Source: Flavobacteriaceae bacterium YJPT1-3
GTDB lineage: Bacteria > Bacteroidota > Bacteroidia > Flavobacteriales > Flavobacteriaceae
NCBI GenBank assembly: GCA_029866965.1
Contig: CP123444.1
Coordinates: forward strand, 971,501-1,035,500
Direction of reading: 5' to 3'
DNA length: 64,000 nt
Position numbers and translations under genes: made by a program. A model generated the notes under the pieces. It did no database searches and was not told where the DNA came from. It saw nothing but the letters and a program-made list of their open reading frames with translations. Each line of letters starts with the position of its first letter. Position 1 is the first letter of the stretch. Positions 53,475 through 61,402 of the stretch are shown here, piece by piece.

Positions 53475-54986
53475 ATGTCTACTGTTCGTGTTCGATTTGC
53501 TCCCAGTCCCACAGGCCCCTTGCATATAGGCGGGGTGCGTACGGCCCTGTACAACTATCTTTTTGCAAAAAAGCATCAAGGTACTTTTGTCTTGCGCATT
53601 GAGGACACCGATCAAAATCGGTTTGTGACCGGTGCAGAGCAGTACATCATTGACGCCTTGAACTGGTGCAATATTCCCTATGATGAAGGTCCCGGTAAAG
53701 CCGGTAATTACGGGCCCTATCGTCAAAGCGAGCGTAAAGATTTGTATGCAGCTTACGCGAAACAATTAGTTGATTCCGGACAGGCCTATTATGCTTTTGA
53801 CACTACAGAGGCACTCGATGCCCGTCGTCAGGAACTGGAGGCTCAAGGAGAAACTTTCATTTATAATTGGCACAATAGAGATCATTTAAATAATTCATTG
53901 TCCTTATCAGAGGCGGCCCTGGAAGATCGATTGAAGTCCGGCGCCCCTTATGTCATTCGTTTTAAGAGTCCCGCAAAGGAAGAACTCCAGCTGCATGATG
54001 AGATCCGGGGTTCTATAACTATAGATACCTCTACCTTGGACGATAAGGTCTTGTTCAAAGCAGATGGTATGCCCACCTACCACTTGGCCAATATTGTTGA
54101 TGATCACTTGATGGAGATTACGCATGTGATCCGGGGTGAGGAATGGCTGCCTTCTTTAGCCCTTCATGTGCTTCTTTACCGGGCCCTGGGCTGGAAAGCG
54201 CCTTCTTTCGCTCATTTACCATTGATTTTAAAGCCTACAGGCAAAGGAAAACTGAGCAAGCGGGATGGTGAAAAAATGGGATTCCCGGTCTTTCCTCTGG
54301 CGTGGACGGACCCTAAAACCAGTGAGACCTCCATGGGATATCGGGAAGAAAATTATTTGCCGCAGGCTGTTGTCAATATGCTTGCCTTTCTCGGTTGGAA
54401 TCCCGGTACCGAACAGGAACTGTTTTCTTTGGAAGCCCTGATCGACGCTTTTGACCTTGGCCAGGTCCACAAGGCAGGCGCTAAGTTCGATCCTGAAAAG
54501 ACCAAATGGTTTCAACAACAACACCTACAGGAAGTCTCTGACGACTACTTAGCGACGCAATTTCAGAAACAACTTGCAGATCACCAGCTTCAACCCGATC
54601 GAGATACCATTGATGTGGTCGTAAAATTAGTGCGTGAACGAGCCGTTTTTGCCAAAGACCTCTGGGAACTCAGTGACTACTTTTTTGTAACTCCAACGGC
54701 TTACGACCCATCGGCCGTTAAAAAAGCCTGGAAAGACAAAACACCGGCGATCATGACCGCATTAGCCGATAAGCTGTATACCCTGAATACCTGGACTGCT
54801 GAGGTTCTTCAGCAAGAGATAAAAGCGTGGATCGGCGAGTCAGAACTTGGATTTGGTGCAGTGATGATGCCTCTAAGACTCTGCCTGGTAGGAGCGTTGC
54901 GCGGGCCGGACGTTTTTGATATTGCAGCCGTTATTGGAAAAGAAGAGTCTCTTTTACGCATTGAAAAGGCCCTGGAATACTTATAG
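53475..54986 (+). CDS. gltX: Glutamyl-tRNA synthetase
   Basis: 503 residues from the ATG at 53475 (MSTVRVRFAPSPTGPLHIGG); the ATG two codons earlier is equally possible. The class I signature HIGG and the KMSKS-like KGKLSKRDGEKMG are intact, as are LRIEDTDQNR and the C-terminal anticodon-binding helices. It charges tRNA-Glu. The last 6 bp overlap the convergent barrel-protein gene. Confidence 0.97.
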   Translation: MSTVRVRFAPSPTGPLHIGGVRTALYNYLFAKKHQGTFVLRIEDTDQNRFVTGAEQYIIDALNWCNIPYDEGPGKAGNYGPYRQSERKDLYAAYAKQLVDSGQAYYAFDTTEALDARRQELEAQGETFIYNWHNRDHLNNSLSLSEAALEDRLKSGAPYVIRFKSPAKEELQLHDEIRGSITIDTSTLDDKVLFKADGMPTYHLANIVDDHLMEITHVIRGEEWLPSLALHVLLYRALGWKAPSFAHLPLILKPTGKGKLSKRDGEKMGFPVFPLAWTDPKTSETSMGYREENYLPQAVVNMLAFLGWNPGTEQELFSLEALIDAFDLGQVHKAGAKFDPEKTKWFQQQHLQEVSDDYLATQFQKQLADHQLQPDRDTIDVVVKLVRERAVFAKDLWELSDYFFVTPTAYDPSAVKKAWKDKTPAIMTALADKLYTLNTWTAEVLQQEIKAWIGESELGFGAVMMPLRLCLVGALRGPDVFDIAAVIGKEESLLRIEKALEYL

Positions 54987-55646
54987 ATAAAAAACGAGGC
55001 CTGCACTCAGTATGCCTAGATTTCCCTTAAGATCTCTAGCCTCCGGATCTTGTAGCGACACATTTTCTTTGTTCAATCGCTCAAAGGTGTTTAACACCCC
55101 ATATTGATATTGAGCGATCAGTCTAATTTTTTCAAGACCTCCTGCTATACCTACAGTGGCCAAAAGATGGAAACGCGATATGTCCTGTATATCCTGTGCC
55201 TGCAAGGTGGTGTAGCCGTCGAGCACATGACTAGCTTGATCGGCATTATCTAATTCCAATTCACCATTCAACATAAAAGTGGGTCCAGCAAAAATAGAAA
55301 GGTGCTGACCAAGGATGTTATAGGCCAACTGTAAGTTCACCTGTGCACCAATCATGCGGTATTCAATTTCTTCATTAACGCCCAGCAAAGACGTGCCTCT
55401 TGATGTGACTCCGGCCGACATCAAATCGATCCCAAAAATCATATCAAAATTATTGTACCACGCTCCTCTTCCGGTAAGTCCTCCTTGAAAACCCGTTGAT
55501 GATTCCATGACAAAATCATCGGTTTGAATATTCATGATGGCGTACTTGCCTTGTGCACCTAGAAGATTATATCCCTGACTTTGATATCCCTGGCTCCAGG
55601 CGGCTAGCGAAAAAAGAAAAAAGAGCAGCAGTGTTATTTGGCGCAT
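54981..55646 (-). CDS. Outer-membrane beta-barrel-like protein
   Basis: 221 residues. A signal peptide (MRQITLLLFFLFSLAAWSQG) is followed by alternating hydrophobic/polar strands such as GRGAWYNNFDMIFGIDLMSA, IGAQVNLQLAYNILGQHLSI and IRLIAQYQYGVLNTF. The end in LGILSAGLVFYL has an aromatic residue near the C-terminus, as in barrel proteins. It resembles PorT/OmpW-sized barrels; no specific function can be given. A TACATTTG promoter box lies 25 bp upstream. Confidence 0.65.
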   Translation of the reverse strand: MRQITLLLFFLFSLAAWSQGYQSQGYNLLGAQGKYAIMNIQTDDFVMESSTGFQGGLTGRGAWYNNFDMIFGIDLMSAGVTSRGTSLLGVNEEIEYRMIGAQVNLQLAYNILGQHLSIFAGPTFMLNGELELDNADQASHVLDGYTTLQAQDIQDISRFHLLATVGIAGGLEKIRLIAQYQYGVLNTFERLNKENVSLQDPEARDLKGNLGILSAGLVFYL

Positions 55647-55671
55647 CGTAACAATTGGTTGGATTAGGCGA

Positions 55672-55679
55672 CAAATGTA
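55672..55679 (-). promoter_or_regulatory. -7 promoter element for the barrel-protein gene
   Basis: TACATTTG on the minus strand, a TAnnTTTG match, 25 bp before the ATG at 55646. Confidence 0.5.
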
Positions 55680-55732
55680 TTGTTATTTTTCCTAATTTGA
55701 GGTAATTCACTAATTCCTAAACTATTCCGACC

Positions 55733-56674
55733 ATGGGCTACATCTTGCTTCCCCTTTTACTTTTTCTCTCGATCATCGCACTCTTCTCAGCCGTCTTTGT
55801 CGTCAAGCAGCAAACCGCGGCCATAGTCGAGCGTTTTGGAAAGTTTACCAGCGTCCGTAATTCCGGAATACAGCTCAAAATACCTGTTTTTGATCGCGTA
55901 GCCGGACGCATCAATTTGCGTATTCAACAATTAGACGTCATCGTAGAGACCAAGACCAAAGACGATGTGTTTGTTCGCCTTAAAATATCCGTACAATTCC
56001 AGGTAGTGAAATCCAATATTTACGATGCTTTCTATCAATTGGAGGATCCCCAATCACAAATCACCAGCTACGTTTTTGACGTCGTAAGGGCTGAAGTGCC
56101 AAAAATGAAATTGGACGATGTATTTGAGCGTAAAGATGATATTGCCATCGCCGTCAAACAGGAACTCAATGAGGCCATGACTGAGTATGGGTATGACATC
56201 ATCAAAACCCTGGTCACCGATATTGATCCCGATGTTCAGGTAAAAGCGGCGATGAACCGTATTAACGCTGCGGAGCGCGAAAAAACAGCCGCAGAATTTG
56301 AAGCAGAAGCTGAGCGTATTAAAATCGTTGCCAAGGCGAGAGCAGAGGCCGAAAGTAAACGCTTACAAGGACAAGGAATCGCCGATCAGCGACGGGAAAT
56401 AGCCCGCGGCTTAGAGGAGTCTGTTGATGTGTTAAATAATGTGGGTATCAACTCTCAGGAAGCTTCTGCCCTAATCGTGGTTACCCAGCATTACGATACA
56501 CTACAATCCATTGGAGAAGAATCTAAAACCAACCTGATCCTGTTGCCTAATGCGCCTCAGGCGGGTAGTGATATGCTAAATAACATGATCGCCTCCTTTA
56601 CCGCCTCTAATCAAATTGGAGAGGCCATGAAGAAACAGAATGAAGCACGCAGCCGGAAGAAAGAAGAGGAATAA
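55733..56674 (+). CDS. SPFH/Band-7 membrane protein (stomatin-like)
   Basis: 313 residues. One N-terminal membrane helix (LLPLLLFLSIIALFSAVFVV), then the Band-7 domain: QQTAAIVERFGKFTSVRNSG, DDVFVRLKISVQFQVV and MNRINAAEREKTAAEFEAEA. The long Ala/Glu coiled coil is typical of slipins and HflK/C-type proteins, and the tail is soluble. These form oligomeric rings in membrane microdomains and often regulate proteases. The gene stands alone, with a terminator just after it. Confidence 0.92.
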   Translation: MGYILLPLLLFLSIIALFSAVFVVKQQTAAIVERFGKFTSVRNSGIQLKIPVFDRVAGRINLRIQQLDVIVETKTKDDVFVRLKISVQFQVVKSNIYDAFYQLEDPQSQITSYVFDVVRAEVPKMKLDDVFERKDDIAIAVKQELNEAMTEYGYDIIKTLVTDIDPDVQVKAAMNRINAAEREKTAAEFEAEAERIKIVAKARAEAESKRLQGQGIADQRREIARGLEESVDVLNNVGINSQEASALIVVTQHYDTLQSIGEESKTNLILLPNAPQAGSDMLNNMIASFTASNQIGEAMKKQNEARSRKKEEE

Positions 56675-56675
56675 C

Positions 56676-56701
56676 AAAAAGAGGGCAATGCCCTCTTTTT
56701 T
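56676..56701. terminator. Bidirectional terminator after the SPFH gene
   Basis: Stem GAGGGC, loop AAT, GCCCTC with A5 before and T7 after. It serves the SPFH gene (ends 56674) and the convergent gene ending at 56723. Confidence 0.88.
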
Positions 56702-56722
56702 TATACTGTATAGTACGTTCTA

Positions 56723-56959
56723 CTAGTCTTCGTCTACCTCCTTGACTTTTTTATAGCCAAAGAGTTTGCTCACAATTTTGGCAACCAACACCTTTTGGAG
56801 AATACTACTGATCATACTTCCGGCTGTACTCATAAAAGAAAAACTTCCTTTGGTATTGTGTATACTTAATTTGATCTCCTCAGCAGCAATATCTTTTTGA
56901 AGCTTAAGAAGTTTTAAGTCTTTTTCGATCTCGTCAAAATTGGTGTAGATTCTACTCAT
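56723..56959 (-). CDS. Small protein of the YtxH/holin-like cassette
   Basis: 78 residues. An N-terminal charged helix (NFDEIEKDLKLLKLQKDIAA) precedes a weakly hydrophobic segment (FMSTAGSMISSILQKVLVAK) and a Lys/Glu tail. The start overlaps the upstream gene by 4 bp (ATGA). I do not recognise a named family. The gene order and overlaps suggest that it works with the two envelope proteins before it. Confidence 0.6.
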   Translation of the reverse strand: MSRIYTNFDEIEKDLKLLKLQKDIAAEEIKLSIHNTKGSFSFMSTAGSMISSILQKVLVAKIVSKLFGYKKVKEVDED

Positions 56960-57309
56960 TGTTCTTTAAAAAATGTTTTAGAAAATTTAACCAAAATTGC
57001 ACGCTCTATTTTTTGTCTACCAAAAAGATAGACTAGGATAAATACGACAAAGTAGATTCCGCCCACAATAAAATAGCCCCAACTGGGATGGTCCAAAATA
57101 CGACCTAAATAGATGGCAAAGCCTAAAGAAAGAAATACGAGTACCAATAAAGAAATGCCACCCAGAACTAGCAACTTGGCTAGTTCGGTGGCACTTCGCA
57201 TGGATTTTTCAAAGAGGTCAAGTTTATAATACTCAGCAGACTTGTTGGCGTACTGCTGCACATTATCACTTAACTCCTGAACATTTTTGGTTAGTTCGTC
57301 AAATGCCAT
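56956..57309 (-). CDS. Phage-holin-3_6/YqjE-like inner-membrane protein
   Basis: 117 residues: an amphipathic N-terminal helix (TKNVQELSDNVQQYANKSAE), two membrane helices (LLVLGGISLLVLVFLSLGFA and YFIVGGIYFVVFILVYLFG) and a short basic tail. This matches the Act-Holin 3_6/YqjE type, usually stress-related and not a true phage holin. It starts 3 bp after the YtxH-like stop. Confidence 0.75.
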   Translation of the reverse strand: MAFDELTKNVQELSDNVQQYANKSAEYYKLDLFEKSMRSATELAKLLVLGGISLLVLVFLSLGFAIYLGRILDHPSWGYFIVGGIYFVVFILVYLFGRQKIERAILVKFSKTFFKEQ

Positions 57310-57312
57310 AAA

Positions 57313-57675
57313 TTAGACCTTCTTCGGAAGCTTTACATTGTTTGCTTCCTTCTGCAATTTAGCATTTTGCTTGCGAAGATCTTCTAGTTTGTTTTCCATA
57401 GCCAAAAGAATATCATCGGCCTTATAGCTCGCATTACTTAGCGTTTCTTCTAATTTAGTCTCAAAATTAGTTCGTGCAGTTTGTGCTTTTTCACTAAGCT
57501 GTGCGCTCGCTTTTTGATATTCTTTATTCAGTTTCTCCTGCGCTTTTTGAGCATTCTTTTTAAGCTTCTTTCTCGTTTTGTCGCCACGATCCGGTGCGTA
57601 AAGAATTCCAACTCCGGCCCCAATAGCGGCTCCGGTTAATAAGGCGAGTAATGTATTTCCAGTGTTGCTTGACAT
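57313..57675 (-). CDS. YtxH-domain protein
   Basis: 120 residues. The glycine-rich membrane segment NTLLALLTGAAIGAGVGILY followed by APDRGDKTRKKLKK is the YtxH signature; the rest is an Ala/Lys/Glu coiled coil (QLSEKAQTARTNFETKLEET). Relatives respond to general stress. It is the first gene of a three-gene cassette. A near-consensus -7 box (TATCTTTA) lies about 35 bp upstream on the minus strand. Confidence 0.85.
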   Translation of the reverse strand: MSSNTGNTLLALLTGAAIGAGVGILYAPDRGDKTRKKLKKNAQKAQEKLNKEYQKASAQLSEKAQTARTNFETKLEETLSNASYKADDILLAMENKLEDLRKQNAKLQKEANNVKLPKKV

Positions 57676-57839
57676 AATAGTTCTGTTTTAAGTTAAATCT
57701 AGTTCTACATAAAGATAATCGCTGAATTGCTCAATCCCCGTTAAGGCTTGGTTAATAGACGCTTAGTGAACGCTAAAATCTTCTTAAAACGCAGGCTATT
57801 GGTGTTTTGATCAGACTTGACTCGTAAAAAACAATAGGC

Positions 57840-59879
57840 TTAGTCCAAGACAAAGTCTTTAGCGGCCTGATTCAGCAACTCGTTGCTGTCTTCCTGAGCT
57901 TCACGGATGAAGGTTCTTACCGCCTCATGCTTATTTAAGGCAGGATGATTCGCTTTCGCGAAAGCTTTCAACACTTCAAGTACAGCAAGGCGAGTCCCTA
58001 TTTTTTTAGCTGAGGTATTCAGTAGGGGTTCGATCTCCTCAAAACTGATGTGTTTAGCCCACTCCTGAATCTTTGCAATCATCATCACCCGCTTCTCTTC
58101 TGGAATTTGAGCGAGTTTTTTACCCGACCGTTTAACCTCATCAATAGGTTTTAATCTCGGAGCTCCTCCTTGCTTAGGTTTGGCTTGTGACTGTTTCTGC
58201 TGTTGCTGTTTTGACCAGGTATCCCGCAAAGTTACGGTGCGATTGAATACCAGCTGATCTCTTGAACTGTCTTGGTCAACGCAGAAATAACCCATCCGCT
58301 GAAATTGAAAACGCTCTCCTACGGCAGCCTCCTTTAAGCTGGGTTCGCAATAGGCGGTAATGACTTCTAAAGAATTCGGATTCACAAAATCCATAAAGTC
58401 CTTATCAGCATGACTGTCCGGTGCCTCTTCATTAAACAGGCGATCGTAGAGCCGAACTTCAGCTGGAACGGCATGGTCAGTAGAAACCCAGTGCAAGGTT
58501 CCCTTGACATGCCTTTTGGAGGCCTCGGTTCCACTTCCGCTGCGGGAATCGGGATCGTAAGTACAATGAATTTCCGTGATTTTTCCTGAAGCATCTTTAA
58601 CGACTTCCTGGCCTTTGATGATGTAGGCGTTTTTTAAACGAACCTCCTTGCCCAGGGTCAATCGAAAATACTTCTTGCCGGCTTGTTCTTTGAAGTCTTC
58701 CCGCTCGATATAAAGCTCACGCGAAAAAGGTACCTCTCTAAAGCCTGCAGCATCGTCCTCAGGATTGTTTTCAGCCTCTAACCACTCTACCTTATCTTCA
58801 GGATAGTTGGTTATAACCAATTTGACCGGATCCAATACGGCCATCACCCGTGGCGTCACCTGGTTCAGATGTTCTCTGATGTGAAATTCAAGAAGAGAGA
58901 CTTCAATGACATTATCCCGTTTGGCAACGCCTGCTGCCTCAATAAAATTGCGAATAGCCTCAGGGGTATACCCACGACGGCGTAAACCACTAATGGTCGG
59001 CATTCGCGGATCATCCCAGCCGGTCACAACTCCCTCTTCCACCAAACGCAGTAACTTGCGTTTGCTCATGATGGTGTAAGACAGATTCAGACGTGCAAAT
59101 TCGCGCTGTTTAGGAAGTAGGGTGCCCGGAGTGTGCACTTGCTCTTTAAACCAATCGTAGAGCGGCCTGTGGGGCTTAAATTCCAGAGAGCACAAGCTGT
59201 GCGAAATACGCTCTATGTAATCGCTTTCCCCGTGAGTCCAATCGTACATGGGATAGATACACCAATCCGTGCCCGTGCGATGATGGGCTTTGTGCATAAC
59301 ACGATACATGATGGGATCACGCATCAGCATGTTGGGGGATTTCATGTCAATCTTAGCGCGTAGTACGTGTTTTCCTTCGGGAATTTCACCCGACTTCATT
59401 TGTTCAAATAGACTTAGATTCTCAGCTACGCTACGATCACGGTAGGGACTGTTCACCCCGGGTTCAGTTGGAGTTCCCTTTTGCTCCGCCATAAGTTCAC
59501 TGGACTGAGAATCAACGTAGGCCTTCCCGTCCTTGATAAGTTCTACTGCCCAGTCATACAGCTGTTGAAAGTAATCAGAAGAAAAGCAAATCTGGTCCCA
59601 CTGGAATCCAAGCCAAGCGATATCCCGTTGAATTGCATCTACGTATTCTTGCTCCTCTTTGGCCGGGTTGGTATCATCAAATCGCAGATTTGTGGGCGCG
59701 TTGTAGCGCTCACCCAATCCAAAATTGATGCAGATAGCTTTGCAATGGCCTATATGAAGATAGCCGTTAGGCTCCGGAGGAAAGCGGAAGCGAAGATCTT
59801 CCTGACGGTATCCATTCTTAAGATCCTCCTCAATGATCTGTTCCAGGAAATTTAAAGGCTCGTGTTCCTCCTTGCTCAT
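57840..59879 (-). CDS. glnS: Glutaminyl-tRNA synthetase with C-terminal helical extension
   Basis: 679 residues, about 120 longer than E. coli GlnRS. HIGH motif PPEPNGYLHIGHCKAICINF, KMSKS-type YTIMSKRKLLRLV and the beta-barrel anticodon domains are intact. After FNRTVTLRDTWSK comes a Gln/Lys-rich linker and a helical tail (LNTSAKKIGTRLAVLEVLKA, AVRTFIREAQEDSNELLNQA). Related enzymes carry a YqeY-like tail that aids tRNA binding; I am not certain this is the same fold. The palindrome at 57952-57965 encodes AFAKA within the tail. Confidence 0.95.
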   Translation of the reverse strand: MSKEEHEPLNFLEQIIEEDLKNGYRQEDLRFRFPPEPNGYLHIGHCKAICINFGLGERYNAPTNLRFDDTNPAKEEQEYVDAIQRDIAWLGFQWDQICFSSDYFQQLYDWAVELIKDGKAYVDSQSSELMAEQKGTPTEPGVNSPYRDRSVAENLSLFEQMKSGEIPEGKHVLRAKIDMKSPNMLMRDPIMYRVMHKAHHRTGTDWCIYPMYDWTHGESDYIERISHSLCSLEFKPHRPLYDWFKEQVHTPGTLLPKQREFARLNLSYTIMSKRKLLRLVEEGVVTGWDDPRMPTISGLRRRGYTPEAIRNFIEAAGVAKRDNVIEVSLLEFHIREHLNQVTPRVMAVLDPVKLVITNYPEDKVEWLEAENNPEDDAAGFREVPFSRELYIEREDFKEQAGKKYFRLTLGKEVRLKNAYIIKGQEVVKDASGKITEIHCTYDPDSRSGSGTEASKRHVKGTLHWVSTDHAVPAEVRLYDRLFNEEAPDSHADKDFMDFVNPNSLEVITAYCEPSLKEAAVGERFQFQRMGYFCVDQDSSRDQLVFNRTVTLRDTWSKQQQQKQSQAKPKQGGAPRLKPIDEVKRSGKKLAQIPEEKRVMMIAKIQEWAKHISFEEIEPLLNTSAKKIGTRLAVLEVLKAFAKANHPALNKHEAVRTFIREAQEDSNELLNQAAKDFVLD
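57952..57965. repeat. GCTTTCGCGAAAGC palindrome, copy 12
   Basis: Exact copy inside glnS; encodes AFAKA in the C-terminal extension. Confidence 0.95.
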
Positions 59880-60032
59880 AGTACTGTTTTAAGGCCGTAA
59901 AAATAGCTAAAAAACAGGGATTTTAAGTCGTTTTCATTCGTTTGGAGCCCTACGTCCTCAGCGCTGATTGATCCAGCAGGACAAACCAGGTTTTCATCCA
60001 CACTCCCTTCCGTGAAATTTGATCAAAGCACT

Positions 60033-60040
60033 TACCTTTG
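60033..60040 (+). promoter_or_regulatory. -7 promoter element for folB
   Basis: TACCTTTG, a TAnnTTTG match, 21 bp before the TTG start at 60062. It argues against the longer reading from 60038. Confidence 0.5.
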
Positions 60041-60061
60041 AGTCCTAAAGAAATCATATTG

Positions 60062-60415
60062 GGACGTATAAAAGTTACGAATATCCGTGTGTACGCCTAC
60101 CACGGCTGCTTGGTGGAAGAAAAGAAAATTGGTTCAGACTATCGGGTGGATGTAGAGGTGGAGGCTGATCTTTCGCACTCCGCCAAAAGCGATCAGCTGA
60201 GTGACACTGTAGATTACGTGCTCTTGAATCGCATCGTTAAAGAAGAAATGGCGCAATCTTCCCATTTGTTGGAAACGGTAGCAGATCGGATTTTAAACCG
60301 CTTTTTAAAGGAAGAGCTCTTGATACAGAAAGGAACGGTTTGGGTTTCAAAATTAAATCCTCCTATTGGTGGTGATGTAGAGCGGGTAACCATCATACGC
60401 TCCAAATCGCGTTAA
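60062..60415 (+). CDS. folB: Dihydroneopterin aldolase
   Basis: 117 residues from a TTG at 60062 (MGRIKVTNIRVYAYHGCLVE), chosen because homologues begin in this way and a promoter box lies just upstream. The fold's signature residues are the Glu after YAYHGCLVEE and the Lys in VWVSKLNPPIGGDVERV. It makes 6-hydroxymethyl-dihydropterin in folate synthesis. It lies 56 bp before tRNA-Cys. Confidence 0.93.
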   Translation, partial: GRIKVTNIRVYAYHGCLVEEKKIGSDYRVDVEVEADLSHSAKSDQLSDTVDYVLLNRIVKEEMAQSSHLLETVADRILNRFLKEELLIQKGTVWVSKLNPPIGGDVERVTIIRSKSR

Positions 60416-60450
60416 TCAAAGCGATTTTTAGATAATACCGGGAAAATAAC

Positions 60451-60458
60451 TACATTTG
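60451..60458 (+). promoter_or_regulatory. -7 promoter element for tRNA-Cys
   Basis: TACATTTG, a TAnnTTTG match, 12 bp before the mature tRNA 5' end, so the precursor leader would be only about 6 nt. Confidence 0.55.
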
Positions 60459-60470
60459 CATCCCGAATTA

Positions 60471-60541
60471 GGTATCGTGGCCGAGTGGCTAGGCAGTGGT
60501 CTGCAACACCATCTACAGCGGTTCGAATCCGCTCGATACCT
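60471..60541 (+). tRNA. tRNA-Cys (anticodon GCA)
   Basis: The cloverleaf is complete: acceptor GGTATCG/CGATACC, D-arm GCC...GGC, anticodon stem GTGGT/ACCAT with loop CTGCAAC (anticodon GCA), T-stem AGCGG/CCGCT with loop TTCGAAT, and discriminator base T. CCA is not encoded (TCA follows the acceptor stem), so it must be added. Confidence 0.97.
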
Positions 60542-60542
60542 C

Positions 60543-60572
60543 AAAAAGGCGTTCCTCACTGAACGCCTTTTT
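60543..60572 (+). terminator. Terminator after tRNA-Cys
   Basis: A 12-bp perfect stem AAAAAGGCGTTC/GAACGCCTTTTT around a 6-nt loop, with a T5 end. It begins two bases after the tRNA. Confidence 0.92.
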
Positions 60573-60593
60573 CAATGTTTAATGGTCTTGTTT

Positions 60594-61292
60594 TTAGAGA
60601 TCGTCCATCGGGCTTTCCGGAGTCATTTTTTCAATCTGATCTTCCAATTGATGTGCTTCATCCGGGAAGAGTCCTTTCAACATAAAAATAATCCCGAATA
60701 CGATCATGATGATGCTGATCGTTTTCTTGATCCAATGTATTCGAATGGGGGTCAATTTCCGCTTAAGACGCTTCGCCAGCACAATTTTACCCACATCTGT
60801 CAATAAATACATCCCTAAGATCACGGCAAAGAAAAAGAAGATGCGACGCTCGTCCATTTCCATTTGCGGTCCGGCAACAATAAGTACACCCAGCCAAAAT
60901 GCAAGTACCCCTATATTGATGAAGTTGAGCAGAAAGCCTTTAGCCATTAAGCCCAGGTAATCCTTAGAATTCATGACCACGGTAGGATGAGGGGCATCGT
61001 GTTGGGGTTTCTTCTTCATTTTGAGTAATGATATCACTCCGTAAGCTGTAAGCAGCGTACCTCCAAAAATGAAGAGTCCGGGATCGTCTTTGATCTTTTC
61101 TAAAATCTGATTGGTACTGTAATAGGCAATAAGAATGAAAACGATATCAGCGGTCACCACTCCTAAATCGAAGGCTAGAGCAGAACGAAAACCTTTGAGT
61201 ACGGCGGTTTCCAAAAGCACGAAAAAAACCGGACCTACAAGAAAAGCCAATATAAAACCCATGGTAAGTGCCGTAGGGAGGTCTTGAAGCAT
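60594..61292 (-). CDS. LysE-family amino-acid exporter
   Basis: 232 residues from the ATG at 61292 (MLQDLPTALTMGFILAFLVG). The N-terminal PVFFVLLETAVLKGFRSALA, FDLGVVTADIVFIL and about six helices match the LysE/RhtB superfamily (GPxxxxxxxxxxxxGxxxGxxxxxG). The C-terminus is soluble and acidic. It probably exports amino acids or related small molecules. A TAAATTTG box (61311-61318, minus) fits 18 bp before this start. Confidence 0.85.
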   Translation of the reverse strand: MLQDLPTALTMGFILAFLVGPVFFVLLETAVLKGFRSALAFDLGVVTADIVFILIAYYSTNQILEKIKDDPGLFIFGGTLLTAYGVISLLKMKKKPQHDAPHPTVVMNSKDYLGLMAKGFLLNFINIGVLAFWLGVLIVAGPQMEMDERRIFFFFAVILGMYLLTDVGKIVLAKRLKRKLTPIRIHWIKKTISIIMIVFGIIFMLKGLFPDEAHQLEDQIEKMTPESPMDDL

Positions 61293-61310
61293 AAAACGCT
61301 GTGTTTCCCA

Positions 61311-61318
61311 CAAATTTA
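61311..61318 (-). promoter_or_regulatory. -7 promoter element for the LysE-like gene
   Basis: TAAATTTG on the minus strand, a TAnnTTTG match, 18 bp before the chosen ATG. Confidence 0.5.
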
Positions 61319-61402
61319 GGAAAACATTAGACTACATCCGGATGGTGTAGATATTAGCGTAGAAATAGATCAATTTAGGGTGATTCAGTACCGGCTCTCA
61401 GA

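Noticed and set aside
56956-57309. Phage holin
   Set aside because: No phage genes nearby; the sequence is of the chromosomal YqjE/holin-3_6-like type beside YtxH.
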